Positions 36,170-45,938 of a DNA stretch of 64,000 nt are shown piece by piece. The notes beneath the pieces were generated by a model. That model was not told where the DNA came from, searched no databases, and worked only from the letters and a program-made list of their open reading frames with translations. Each line of letters opens with the position of its first letter. Positions within the stretch are counted from its first letter, which is position 1. The DNA comes from Spirochaetales bacterium (GTDB lineage Bacteria > Spirochaetota > Spirochaetia > SZUA-6 > JAFGRV01), in NCBI GenBank assembly GCA_016930085.1, contig JAFGHO010000105.1, positions 1 to 64,000 of the forward strand, written 5' to 3'. Position numbers and translations under genes: made by a program.

Positions 36170-37551
36170 AATTACTGCTTATTAACGCCGTCTCAAGCCG
36201 GCTTGATATCGAAAACGTGTACCCCCCGCTCGGCCTTGGATACATCGCATCCTACCTTATGCAACAGATGCCCGCGGTCGACATAAAAATAATCGAGGGA
36301 AATTTTGAAAAGGAAATCAGGTCGTATCAACCGGATCTGGTCGGGATATCCTCCGTTTCCCAGAATTACGGCGGCGCCATGCGGCTGGCAGAATTGTGCA
36401 GGGGCCTTGGTTTGCCCGTCGTCATGGGCGGAACACATATCACGACACTCCCTTCCACACTGACGGACGATATGGATGTTGCGGTGATCGGGGAGGGTGA
36501 ACAAACGATGCTCGATCTCTGCCGTGTTTTCGAGAAGGGGGAATTCGAACCGGATCAATTGAAGACAATTCCCGGGCTGGCGTTCAGGGATAAAACCGGC
36601 GGGCTTGTTTTTACCCCGGACAGGGAACCCATATCGCCATTGGATAAACTGCCGTTTCCCGCGAGATCGCTTATGCGGATACCATATCGCGGTCAGCTTT
36701 ATCTTTTTTCTTCGAGGGGATGCCCGTATAAATGTACGTTTTGTCAATCAACGCGGTTTTTTAACACGGTTCGAACCTTGTCGGCCGATTATGTCGTGCG
36801 CGAGTTACTCCATCTCATCGAGACGTACCGGCCCGTGGCCGTTTCTTTTTATGACGATTTGTTTATTTCAAATAAAGCCCGCCTCAGGGAAATTGTCACC
36901 CTGATCGAGCGGCATGGCATAAACAGGGAAACCGAGTTTTTTGTCAATGTCAGGGCCAATCAGGCCGATGAGGAGACGGCGGATTTATTGAAACGCATGA
37001 ATGTTTCCATGGTGAACCTCGGGCTTGAGTCCGGTTCGGATAAAATATTGCATTTTTTGAAGCCGAAAAAGGCGAGTGTTGCAATGAATACAAAAGCGGT
37101 GGCGATATTCAATAAGGCGGGTTTGAAGACGAACGGCAGTTTTATCATCGGAAGTCCGATAGAGACGGAGGAAGATCTGATTGAGTGCTATCGGTATCTG
37201 AAAAACAGCCGTTTGTCTGTTTTTACGACATATGTCCTTGTTCCCCTGCCTAACACGCCCCTCTGGAAATTGGCGGAAGAAAAGAACCTGGTTTCCGACC
37301 GGATGGATTGGAGTACATTGAAGATGGAAGTGGAGCCGTATTTCAGGGACGGGAGAGTGCTTTTGAGTCCCCTGAATCGTCACGAGTTGTATCTGTGGTA
37401 CGTGAAGTTCAGCAGATTGGGAAAAAGAAGGCAATTGAAAACACGGCTAAAACTCGTCTTCAGGCATCCTGAAAAAGTGTTTCCGCTTCTGCTTAAAAAG
37501 TTCAAATTATGGTGGACAAACACACACACACCTATCGGAAACCGGGTATAA
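36166..37551 (+). CDS. B12-binding-domain radical SAM protein
   Basis: 461 residues. The N-terminal third (about 1-130) is a cobalamin-binding-type Rossmann fold: PPLGLGYIASYLMQQ, PVVMGGTHITTLPS and VAVIGEGEQTM. The DxHxxG ligand motif is absent, as in many of these proteins. The radical-SAM core begins SSRGCPYKCTFCQSTRFF (CxxxCxxC). NLGLESGSDKILHFLKP and NGSFIIGSPIETEEDL match the family. Such enzymes methylate unactivated carbons or do other radical chemistry on lipids, sugars or peptides. Position between glycosyltransferases suggests modification of the glycan or its lipid carrier. A paralogue lies at 46936-48318. Confidence 0.88.
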   Translation: MKLLLINAVSSRLDIENVYPPLGLGYIASYLMQQMPAVDIKIIEGNFEKEIRSYQPDLVGISSVSQNYGGAMRLAELCRGLGLPVVMGGTHITTLPSTLTDDMDVAVIGEGEQTMLDLCRVFEKGEFEPDQLKTIPGLAFRDKTGGLVFTPDREPISPLDKLPFPARSLMRIPYRGQLYLFSSRGCPYKCTFCQSTRFFNTVRTLSADYVVRELLHLIETYRPVAVSFYDDLFISNKARLREIVTLIERHGINRETEFFVNVRANQADEETADLLKRMNVSMVNLGLESGSDKILHFLKPKKASVAMNTKAVAIFNKAGLKTNGSFIIGSPIETEEDLIECYRYLKNSRLSVFTTYVLVPLPNTPLWKLAEEKNLVSDRMDWSTLKMEVEPYFRDGRVLLSPLNRHELYLWYVKFSRLGKRRQLKTRLKLVFRHPEKVFPLLLKKFKLWWTNTHTPIGNRV

Positions 37552-37590
37552 TCGTCCTTTCGGGAAATAATCGGAATCAAAGGAGAGAAA

Positions 37591-38814
37591 ATGAACATAT
37601 TGCTGGTTTCTCCGTATTTGCCGGAAGCGGAGTCCATGGGGGGGATGAGGCGTTTTGTGCGTTTTATGCATTACCTCGAGTCCCGACATAATGTTTATAC
37701 CGTGTGCCTGGATAACCGTACACAGACCTTTTCGACGCCGGAACGGATGGATCCGGAACGTGTCTTTGTGGTGAAACGGGATAAAGAAGGGATCATCAAA
37801 AAAATTGTGACACACCTGTTCAGGTTGAAACCTTCATATGTCGTCAAGAACTATACGAAGACAATGGCGAAAGAAATAAAGCGGATCGTTTCAGAATACG
37901 ACATCGATCTGGTCCATATCGAGTTCATCTATATGGGCGATTACGCATGTGCCGTATCGGATGAACGGTGTGTAAAAGTGCTGGTGGATCAGGAACTTAA
38001 TTTTCGACGCATTGAACGTGAACTCAAATATACCGCTTCCCTGCCGAAACGATTGCAGCTTCTCCTCTATCATTTCAAATTCAAGCGATATGAAGTCAAT
38101 ATATGCCGTTATTTCGACAGCATCTATACGACAACCAGGCACGAAAAAGAATTACTCGAGATGCACGCGGGAGTAAAATCGCGCGGTTCGTTCGAGGTGT
38201 ATGCCAACGTCATCGATTCGGCATATTTTCGTCCGGATATATCGATAAAGGAGGAACCCACGGGTTTGATTTTTACCGGCAATTACCGGCACAATCCCAA
38301 CGCAATGGCCGTCGACTGGTTTTACAGGCACGTTTTCCCGATTATTGAGGCTGCGATTAACGGGGTGATATGGTACATTGTCGGTCCCGATCCCGGTAAC
38401 GGGATAAAGTCCTTCGCATCGGACCCCCGGATCATCGTCACCGGTGCCGTCGACGACATACGGCCGTATCTCGCCAGGGCCGCCATTTTCATCAATCCGG
38501 TCGTTTCCGGCGGGGGGATGCGGGGGAAGGTGCTGGAAGCGATGGCGATGCATAAACCGGTCGTATCGACCACCATCGGCATGGAAGGCATCGAGGTCCG
38601 GCCTGATCATGATGCCTTTGTCCGGGATACCCCGGAGGCGTTCGCAGAAGGGGTCGTCACCCTTATGAAATCGGCTTCGTTACGCAAGGAAATCGGCGCA
38701 AACGGAAGGAGACTGGTGGAAGAAAAATATGACGACCGTACGGTGTTTGCCTTTATGGAAAGACGATACAAGGCGCTTGTTGACGTTAAAAGGCGGAAAA
38801 GCCAATTCGAATGA
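37591..38814 (+). CDS. Glycosyltransferase family 4
   Basis: 407 residues with AAAGGAG before the ATG. The donor domain shows IFTGNYRHNPNAMAVDWFY and VSGGGMRGKVLEAMAMHKPV, the latter giving the glutamate-bearing loop of GT4 enzymes. The pattern is close to the PEP-CTERM/XrtA-locus sugar transferases (TIGR03087-like), though no exosortase is visible. The stop overlaps the flippase start (ATGA). Confidence 0.88.
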   Translation: MNILLVSPYLPEAESMGGMRRFVRFMHYLESRHNVYTVCLDNRTQTFSTPERMDPERVFVVKRDKEGIIKKIVTHLFRLKPSYVVKNYTKTMAKEIKRIVSEYDIDLVHIEFIYMGDYACAVSDERCVKVLVDQELNFRRIERELKYTASLPKRLQLLLYHFKFKRYEVNICRYFDSIYTTTRHEKELLEMHAGVKSRGSFEVYANVIDSAYFRPDISIKEEPTGLIFTGNYRHNPNAMAVDWFYRHVFPIIEAAINGVIWYIVGPDPGNGIKSFASDPRIIVTGAVDDIRPYLARAAIFINPVVSGGGMRGKVLEAMAMHKPVVSTTIGMEGIEVRPDHDAFVRDTPEAFAEGVVTLMKSASLRKEIGANGRRLVEEKYDDRTVFAFMERRYKALVDVKRRKSQFE

Positions 38815-40244
38815 ACATACAAAGCCGGTTTTATCGAACACTTAAGAATATCATCATGACACTCATAACACAGGGGACCGCACCCTTTCTTTCATTGATA
38901 CTGATCGTGTTTATCGCCCGTTCTCTGGGTGTCTCCGAATTGGGCAAGTTCACCTTTCTTACGACGCTTTTTACCGTGTTTCAGGTGGTCAGTGCCTTGA
39001 GTTTTAATTTTCTGATTACCCGTGAAATCGCACAATACAAGACGGAGGCAAAAAAACTCTATGCCAGTTTCAGTCTATTGGGATCGTGTATTTCGTTATT
39101 GTTTATCGCAGCCTCGGGTTCTTTTGTAATGGTAATGGGTTATTCTTCCGACATGGTGCTTGCCAACTGGATTATCGCGATCGGCCTGCTTCCTTCATTC
39201 TGGACCGCGATAAATGAAGCCGTGTTCATGGTTTATGAAAGAAACGAACTGATAACGACAATTACGATCATTGAAAATGCCTTCAAGATTGTGTGCGCGG
39301 TGGTCATTGTCATGTCGGGCAGGGGGATTGTCATGATCGCCGTTGTTCTTGCAGCGGGCAGGTTTTTGAATGCCTTCATCGGCATTCTTTTCGTGAATAG
39401 AAAGTTTTTTACCTTTTCATTTTCAATAGACTTCAAGGCGATCGGTCGATTGATAAAGGACGCGCCCGTTTTCAGTTTTATTTATTCGCTTTCGACCCTG
39501 TTCATCTCCATGGATGTACTGATGCTTTCGAAGATAAAGACGGAATATGAAGTCGGGTTGTATACGTCGGCCTATAAAATCGCCGCTATTTTAAAAATAC
39601 TGTCGGACAGTATTGTGATCGTTCTTTTTCCACTTCTCTCGGATGCCTTTAAAAACGATAAAGACCTGTTTAGAAAGATGACGGTAAAAGTCCTCCAATA
39701 CCTTATCCTTGTATTTTTACCGATCAGCCTGATGATGACCTTCTTCGCAAAGGAACTGGTCCTGCTTTTCTTCGGCCATGCGTATGTTTCAAGTACGATG
39801 ACACTGCAATTATTGATCTGGGCCATGTTCGGCAATGTCGGGCATTCTCTGCTGGGTAATTCGCTGATGGCCGGTCATCACCAGAAGGATGTGCTGAAAA
39901 TCATGTTTTTTTCGACCATATTGAACGGTATCCTCAATTATATTTTCATCATGTTGTGGAATTACGACGGGGCCGCATTTGCCACGCTTGTTTCTTCGAA
40001 CATCCTTTTCTTGCTTTGTGTGATCGTCGTCAACAGGAGGTTGTTCGGCATCGATACGATATCATGTCTGGTGAAGCCTTTTGTCTGTATTGTCGTAACC
40101 GGGATACCGGTTTATTTTCTGGTCCGGCATTATTCGGTTTATTATGCTTTTTTGGTACCGCTTCTGTATTTTCCATTGATGTTTTTGATAAAGGGAATAG
40201 GGAAGGAGGATATCAGGTTCATTAAAAGGATCGTCAAATTGTGA
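38811..40244 (+). CDS. Lipid-linked oligosaccharide flippase (Wzx-like)
   Basis: 477 residues with about 14 TM helices of the MOP exporter superfamily. Segments such as LILIVFIARSLGVSELGKF in TM1-2 and NWIIAIGLLPSFWTAINEAV match polysaccharide flippases. It turns the undecaprenyl-pyrophosphate repeat unit to the periplasmic face for the polymerase. It is translationally coupled to the preceding glycosyltransferase. Confidence 0.9.
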   Translation: MNIQSRFYRTLKNIIMTLITQGTAPFLSLILIVFIARSLGVSELGKFTFLTTLFTVFQVVSALSFNFLITREIAQYKTEAKKLYASFSLLGSCISLLFIAASGSFVMVMGYSSDMVLANWIIAIGLLPSFWTAINEAVFMVYERNELITTITIIENAFKIVCAVVIVMSGRGIVMIAVVLAAGRFLNAFIGILFVNRKFFTFSFSIDFKAIGRLIKDAPVFSFIYSLSTLFISMDVLMLSKIKTEYEVGLYTSAYKIAAILKILSDSIVIVLFPLLSDAFKNDKDLFRKMTVKVLQYLILVFLPISLMMTFFAKELVLLFFGHAYVSSTMTLQLLIWAMFGNVGHSLLGNSLMAGHHQKDVLKIMFFSTILNGILNYIFIMLWNYDGAAFATLVSSNILFLLCVIVVNRRLFGIDTISCLVKPFVCIVVTGIPVYFLVRHYSVYYAFLVPLLYFPLMFLIKGIGKEDIRFIKRIVKL

Positions 40245-40399
40245 TTGCCGCAATGATGGCGCCTGTCGGAGAAAGGATTCAATAATAAAATAATGTCACG
40301 AAGCTGGAAATTCCAAAAAAATGGTATATCATTATACAGGATACCGCGTTTGATTATCGTATATTCAAAAAAGAATTAATGGTAAAGGATATTATCGTT

Positions 40400-41488
40400 A
40401 TGAAGACTCGTCTGAAATTCTCTTTCGTCTTTATGGTTTGTTTTGCCGCCGTTGCGTTGTCCGGCTGTTTACTGAACCATATCGAGGAGGAATATATTCA
40501 ATTGGGAATGTCTCCCCACGCATGCGGCGATGAAAGCGTGTGGACGGATACCGATATTGAAGACACCTATATCAAAATGGCCGACGGGGGTGTCGATGTC
40601 GTCATTTACAGGCATCATTGGGCCGATGACGAACCGTCTTTGGGGGAATATGCGTTGACGACGCTTGATTACGAGATCGGCAAGGCACGGCGGCACGGGA
40701 TGAAGTTCGCGTTGATCTACAATATCATCGACAGTTCCTCTTTGGGAGTGTATCCGGACGGTATCGATCCCTCCGGGTCATTCGACAGCGCGGTGTTTTA
40801 CGAAAACTTTCTGCTGCTGGTCAACCAGCTGCTCGTTTTATATCGGGATGATATCGATTATTTTTTTATCGGCAATGAAGTAAATCAATACCTTTTCAAC
40901 AATCGCGGACTGATAAATCCTTTTTTAATGTTTTGCGGAATCGTCAGGGAATACTTTCGGCTGAATGCGCCGGAAATTCCCGTCGGTGTCGTCTGTTCAT
41001 ATCATGAGGCCCGCAGTGACGGAGCACTCTCCATGGTTGCTGATATCGCGGAGTTTTGCGATGTTCTCGGATTCACGGTATACATGCAATATGACAGTTC
41101 CAGGCCCACCCTGGAAAACACTTGTTCATATTTCAAGGAGATGATACAATATTTTGACGGCGTACCGCTTGCCGTTATTGAAACGGCCTGGAGTTCGGCG
41201 GGAGTAGGTGGAAGTATCATGGGGCAGATCGACTACATTTACCGGCTGGAGCTGGTCCTGCGGAGGTACAGGCGATATTTCATGTTCTTTTCATGGTTCA
41301 ATCTTCATGATTTTTCTCCTTCAATGAGTGTCCTGATGGCGATCAAATACGATCATCCCGCTTATAGTGAGGAGGATCGGCGTGAGTTTTATGAGTTTCT
41401 GTCGACACTCGCGCTCATCGATAATGATTGTCATGAAAAACCGGCATGGCTTGCATGGAAGGGTATCATAAGCCCACTCAGTCCGTAA
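40400..41488 (+). CDS. Glycosidase-like lipoprotein (TIM barrel)
   Basis: About 362 residues. ATG 40400 is favoured because it gives a compact signal peptide with lipobox VALSGC (Cys about 23). The mature part has the strand order of clan GH-A glycosidases, with two well-placed glutamates: YFFIGNEVNQYL (acid/base position, about residue 160) and LAVIETAWSS (nucleophile position, about 265). It recalls GH53 or GH39-type enzymes but no family could be fixed. It could trim or degrade the exported polymer at the cell surface. 130 bases of non-coding DNA precede it. Confidence 0.7.
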   Translation: MKTRLKFSFVFMVCFAAVALSGCLLNHIEEEYIQLGMSPHACGDESVWTDTDIEDTYIKMADGGVDVVIYRHHWADDEPSLGEYALTTLDYEIGKARRHGMKFALIYNIIDSSSLGVYPDGIDPSGSFDSAVFYENFLLLVNQLLVLYRDDIDYFFIGNEVNQYLFNNRGLINPFLMFCGIVREYFRLNAPEIPVGVVCSYHEARSDGALSMVADIAEFCDVLGFTVYMQYDSSRPTLENTCSYFKEMIQYFDGVPLAVIETAWSSAGVGGSIMGQIDYIYRLELVLRRYRRYFMFFSWFNLHDFSPSMSVLMAIKYDHPAYSEEDRREFYEFLSTLALIDNDCHEKPAWLAWKGIISPLSP

Positions 41489-41563
41489 GCGGAATCGGTT
41501 TTAATTATTGATGCGGCCGATAATTGTGCAATAACGAAAATATATGACGTGTGAAGGAGATAT

Positions 41564-42661
41564 ATGAGAATCAAATCCCTTGTTCAAGCCGGTTTTAACG
41601 CCTTTCACTATGTACGCCAATACGCTTCCATGAAAACGGGTCTCAATATAGGCAAACCGACAAATATTTATATCGCCATCACCCATCATTGTAATTTCAG
41701 GTGCAGGATGTGCCATGACTGGATGATAAAGACGCCGGAATTGTCGCACGGGCAATGGCTGAGCGCTTTGAAAAAACTTTTTGCCTGGCTGCCGCGCGGG
41801 ACAAAAATCAATTTCAGCGGCGGAGAACCGCTGGTATTGCGGTTTTTTCCCGACTTGTTGAAGGAATTGCATTCGGAAAAACATAACTGGTCTCGTCATT
41901 TGATCGGCATAACCTCAAATGGATTTTTCCTGGATGAGTCTGTGGCGGCGGCAATGATGAAACTCGATCTCTTTAATATCAATGTGTCCCTGGATTCCCT
42001 CGACGGCCGCAAGCATGACGAGTTGCGGGGAAAGAAAGGGGCTTTTGAGCGGTTGCTGAACGCGATAGATTCTCTCACACGGCAGAAAAAGCGATACAAC
42101 GCGCATACCACGCTTATTTTAAAGACGGTTATCTCGGGCGCGAATCTCCACGAACTGGCGGATATTATACGGTTTGCGCGTGACAAACACATATCCGGCG
42201 TTTATTTTCAGCCGATCGAACAGACGTTCGGCGACAAACCGGATAAAAACTGGTACAAAAAAAGTGAACTGTGGCCTGATAATATGTCCGATGTCAAAAC
42301 CGTCCTGAAAGAGGTGGGCCGGCTCAAGGATGAAGGTTATCCTGTCCTGAATTCCGGAATCCACCTGAACTCGATGATCGATTATTTCCATAATCCCCTG
42401 CGGAAAAATAGCCGTATGTGCCCCCTGGGTTATTCGACAATGTTTATTTATCCCGACGGCACGATGTTCCTTTGTCCTGCCTTCGGCGGTATCGGCAATC
42501 TTTCAAGCGGAAACATAGAGGAAATATGGAAAAGCAAAAAAGCCGATAAAAAGAGGGCTTCAATGAAAAAATGCAGCAAACAATGCCTGCTTACCTGTCT
42601 TTATCAAAGCGGCCTTCATGAAAAGGCAAGGGCATTTCTGGGGCTGATGAAAAATGCGTGA
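41564..42661 (+). CDS. Radical SAM protein with SPASM domain
   Basis: 365 residues, GAAGGAG before the ATG. The radical-SAM cluster is HHCNFRCRMCHDW (CxxxCxxC, about residue 46-53), followed by INFSGGEPLVL. The C-terminal SPASM region carries further cysteines for auxiliary clusters: CPLGYSTMFIYPDG, FLCPAFGGIGNLSSGN and KKCSKQCLLTC. SPASM proteins usually modify peptides, but members in glycan loci also act on sugars (for example alcohol dehydrogenation, as in BtrN-type chemistry). The role here is unknown. Confidence 0.87.
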   Translation: MRIKSLVQAGFNAFHYVRQYASMKTGLNIGKPTNIYIAITHHCNFRCRMCHDWMIKTPELSHGQWLSALKKLFAWLPRGTKINFSGGEPLVLRFFPDLLKELHSEKHNWSRHLIGITSNGFFLDESVAAAMMKLDLFNINVSLDSLDGRKHDELRGKKGAFERLLNAIDSLTRQKKRYNAHTTLILKTVISGANLHELADIIRFARDKHISGVYFQPIEQTFGDKPDKNWYKKSELWPDNMSDVKTVLKEVGRLKDEGYPVLNSGIHLNSMIDYFHNPLRKNSRMCPLGYSTMFIYPDGTMFLCPAFGGIGNLSSGNIEEIWKSKKADKKRASMKKCSKQCLLTCLYQSGLHEKARAFLGLMKNA

Positions 42662-42784
42662 GTCCGGCCGGAAACGGAAAGCCGCGCCGGATGGTTTACG
42701 GTTCGATATAATTAAAGGCGGTTCTTTTGTAAAAAGGACAGCACGCATCTCCTTGATGAACATGAATAGAGAGAGGGTATTCGC

Positions 42785-43828
42785 ATGACGGGGAAAAAAG
42801 GTATGGTTTCCGTTGTCCTTTTGAACTGGAACGGAAAGCGATTTATTACGGATTGTCTCAGGACGCTTTTCGAACAGGATTACCGGCCGCTCGAATTAAT
42901 AATCATCGATAATGCTTCAACAGACGCCTCTCCCGGGGATATATCGGTGTTTCTGGAAAATACGCCCAAACCTGACGGCGATTTCAGGGTCGTGTATAAG
43001 GAAAATAAAGCAAATCTGGGTTTTTCGAAAGCCATGAATCAAGGGATTTCAATGGCGCACGGCGAGTATATCCTCCTCTGTAATTTTGATATCCGTCTGA
43101 ACACCGATTTCATCACCGAAGCGGTGAACGCCGTCAATGAGGCGCCGGATGTCGGGGGGGTATCGGGAAAGCTCTTGGTCTGGCATGATGGCGGAGACAG
43201 CAACCGGCTTATTGATTCAACCGGCATGTTTCTGGATTATTTTAGAACCCCCATCGACAGGGGGCAGGGTGAAGCCGATAACGGGCAATACGATACATGC
43301 CGGGATATTCTTTGTCCGTGTGGGGCGCTCCCGCTTTACAGAAGGACAATGCTCGAAGATATAAAGATCGACAAAGGGTTTTTTGACAATACCTTTTTCG
43401 CGTATTATGAAGATATGGATTTGGGATTGAGGGCGCGGTTGAGGGGATGGCGGTTCCTTTTCTGTGCGTATGCGGTGGCATATCACTACCGGGGAGGAGC
43501 GAGCAAGCTGTTCGGACGGGCGGACAGAAAAAAGGTGATGTTGGCGCAGATGGAGGCGATAAAGAACCGTTACCTGATGATGGTAAAGAACGAACGGTTT
43601 ACGACAATTGTCGTTCATTTACCGTACCTCGTTCCGTATGAAATCATCCGTTTTTTTTATCTATTGCTGCGGTTCCCCAAATGTATGAAAAGCTATTTCC
43701 GGTTTATTATGACGCTGCCGACGGCGTTAAAATATAGAAGAATAATCCAGGCTTCCCGTACCGTGTCAAACTCATATATGAGAAAATATATTTTATCCCG
43801 TAACAGGGCGTTGACCTCAGGCGTGTGA
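42785..43828 (+). CDS. Glycosyltransferase family 2
   Basis: 347 residues with the GT-A fold: VSVVLLNWNGKRFITDCL at the start, LIIIDNASTDASP, and the metal-binding region YILLCNFDIRLNTDFI. The acceptor segment CGALPLYRRTML and YYEDMDLGLRARLRGWRF match rhamnosyltransferase-like GT2 enzymes. It ends with a probable membrane-associated helix. The start follows a purine-rich AGAGAGAGGG. It is last in the plus-strand run before the convergent initiating transferase. Confidence 0.9.
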   Translation: MTGKKGMVSVVLLNWNGKRFITDCLRTLFEQDYRPLELIIIDNASTDASPGDISVFLENTPKPDGDFRVVYKENKANLGFSKAMNQGISMAHGEYILLCNFDIRLNTDFITEAVNAVNEAPDVGGVSGKLLVWHDGGDSNRLIDSTGMFLDYFRTPIDRGQGEADNGQYDTCRDILCPCGALPLYRRTMLEDIKIDKGFFDNTFFAYYEDMDLGLRARLRGWRFLFCAYAVAYHYRGGASKLFGRADRKKVMLAQMEAIKNRYLMMVKNERFTTIVVHLPYLVPYEIIRFFYLLLRFPKCMKSYFRFIMTLPTALKYRRIIQASRTVSNSYMRKYILSRNRALTSGV

Positions 43829-43948
43829 CCGGTATTCCGGTTATGTAATTCGTCTTGCACCAAAACCATGCCGAAATATCCGGGGTTTCCCGTCACGAAT
43901 ATTTGACGCCGTTGCGCGTACAGGTTTATCGATAGCGGGAAGTACGAG

Positions 43949-45376
43949 TCAGGAGGCGCCCTTCCGGCTGAAAACCGCCGGTATGGTTTTTAATAAAATG
44001 AAAATATCTTCTTTAAGCGACCAGTTGTCGATATAATCCATATCGAGCCGCATCCATTCGTCGAATGATATATTATTACGGCCCGATATTTGCCATTTGC
44101 ACGTGATACCGGGAAGAACACTGAATCGTCGCTTTTGCCAGTCCTCGTTGAATCCGTTATAATCCCTGATGGGCAGGGGGCGCGGTCCGACCAGACTCAT
44201 GTCACCTCTGATCACATTTATCAGTTGGGGCAGTTCGTCGATGCTTGTTGCTCTGAGGATTTTCCCTATTTTGGTGATCCGCGGATCGTTCTTGATCTTG
44301 AACACAGGCCCATCCATTTCGTTTTTATTTTCAAGCGAATGAATCTGCTTCTCGGCATCACGGACCATGGTGCGAAATTTGTATAATTTGAAAACCCGCT
44401 TATTATACCCCACACGGTCCTGTACGAATAAAACGGGACCGGGTGACGTCAGGAAAATTAGAAACCCGGCTAAAATAAGAAGTGGTGAAAAAACCAGAAG
44501 TGCCATGCCGCCGACTATGACATCGAGTATTCTTTTTACAAGATATTTCTTTTCCCCATAATGGGTTGGAGAAATAGTCGTGACGGTAAAATTTTCAAGG
44601 TGTTCCGTTCTTACGCGTCCAAGACATGTTTCAAAAGCCTGAGAAATGAAACGAATTAGAATGCCCTGTTCTTCGGCTTTCATTATGATCTGCCTGATGG
44701 CGTCATAATATGACTTGATTGTAATACCTATAAATATCTCATCGACGACATTATTGGCGACGATTCCGGGGAAATCGTCCAGTGAACCCAACAGGTTTAT
44801 ATCGGCATCGGGGACATGTTTTTCGTTATCAAGAAACCCCAGGACGCGGTATCCCAGCGATTTTTTTTCTTCAATTGTCCTGCTGAAATCGATTGTTTTT
44901 TGATTGGATCCGATGATGAGGGCGAACCGCAGATTCCTGCCCCGTATACGAAGATTTTTTATAAATATCCGTATGAGTGTTCTTGCAACAATCGAGAACG
45001 CCAGACCGCATATCCAGAAAATGACCATAAAAGCCGGCGACAAGAACGGTAAACGCAATATATGCGCACTAAAGAAAAACAACGCGCAGAAAATACCGAC
45101 AGCTAAGAAGATATCTTTCCATTCGTTTATTAATGTTCCCATTCGCCGCGAGCCGTAAAGGTTGAAGACCTTGAAAAGGACATACCAGGTTATCGTCATT
45201 ATATAAATGTACACCAATGATATTATGCTTATTTGTATGGAAAAAACCGCCTGAAAAAAATCCGCATCGTCAAATCGATTGGCCAGATGAAACGCCATTA
45301 AAAATGCTGAAACAAGCATTAAAAGATCGGAGGCTTTTAATAATTTCATACTCAGATTTCTTTTAAAACTGAACAA
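43949..45376 (-). CDS. Initiating sugar-phosphate transferase (WbaP/WcaJ-type)
   Basis: 475 residues. Four N-terminal TM helices (about 10-115) lead to a Rossmann-like domain (FALIIGSNQKTIDFSRTI) and one further TM. The bacterial sugar transferase domain (about 280-475) has KRILDVIVGGMALLVFSPL, FVQDRVGYNKRVFKLYKF with FRTMVRDAE, and ATSIDELPQL with MSLVGPRPLP. It transfers a hexose-1-phosphate to undecaprenyl phosphate, the first step of repeat-unit assembly. The start is TTG 45376 after AAAGGAAA; ATG 45349 is an alternative. It is transcribed against the main operon. Confidence 0.93.
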   Translation of the reverse strand: MFSFKRNLSMKLLKASDLLMLVSAFLMAFHLANRFDDADFFQAVFSIQISIISLVYIYIMTITWYVLFKVFNLYGSRRMGTLINEWKDIFLAVGIFCALFFFSAHILRLPFLSPAFMVIFWICGLAFSIVARTLIRIFIKNLRIRGRNLRFALIIGSNQKTIDFSRTIEEKKSLGYRVLGFLDNEKHVPDADINLLGSLDDFPGIVANNVVDEIFIGITIKSYYDAIRQIIMKAEEQGILIRFISQAFETCLGRVRTEHLENFTVTTISPTHYGEKKYLVKRILDVIVGGMALLVFSPLLILAGFLIFLTSPGPVLFVQDRVGYNKRVFKLYKFRTMVRDAEKQIHSLENKNEMDGPVFKIKNDPRITKIGKILRATSIDELPQLINVIRGDMSLVGPRPLPIRDYNGFNEDWQKRRFSVLPGITCKWQISGRNNISFDEWMRLDMDYIDNWSLKEDIFILLKTIPAVFSRKGAS

Positions 45377-45938
45377 CCGCTTTCCTTTCTCTCTTTCAAT
45401 GACTAATGTAGCGCTTTTTTTTCAAAAAAACATTAATACTGATTATTTTTGTTTAGAATAAACAGATAAAAGTTAATCATATTTATTGTATAATATGCAT
45501 ACCGCACGGTCATCGATGCTGTTGGTTGGTTTCCTGCATCTTTCCTTGTCAACTTGATAAGGTAAAAACGGGATAACAACGTGCTATGATACCATTTTTT
45601 GTATGGTATCCTATCACATATCGCCTGATTTGTCAATATTGATGTCTGTTTGGGAGTAATCACCTTATAGTTGTCGCGTGGAGAGGGGTGATGAAAAAAA
45701 ATATGAAATAACAGAGATTGAAAATCGGGATTGTATGGCTAATGGTTTTTTCTTCGACAGACCGTTGTATGGCGACGGGTATTTCGATGATGCCGATAGG
45801 TGTGTGATCAAACAGACACCGATATTGGGTTTGCAACAAGCGTATAAATATGATATAACGATGTGATGCATCATAAAGCAGAAAACGTGTGAACAGGGGA
45901 CACCCTCTTTTTTCTATGATACAATATGGAGATGAACA
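45377..45938. other. Divergent regulatory spacer
   Basis: 560 bases without a credible gene between the initiating transferase and a methyltransferase, which point away from each other. The region is AT-rich. It contains the GATACCAT/ATGGTATC inverted repeat at 45588-45610. A 62-codon open frame at 45678-45866 has no proper start signal and is not supported. Confidence 0.5.
45588..45610. promoter_or_regulatory. Inverted repeat in divergent promoter region
   Basis: GATACCAT (45588-45595) and ATGGTATC (45603-45610) are perfectly complementary around a seven-base TTTTTGT spacer. The position between divergent genes suits a shared operator, though it could also form a hairpin. Confidence 0.4.

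Noticed and set aside
45678-45866. 62-codon plus-strand open frame in the divergent spacer
   Set aside because: GTG start without a proper Shine-Dalgarno, no hydrophobic or domain pattern, and a complementary frame of equal length on the other strand.
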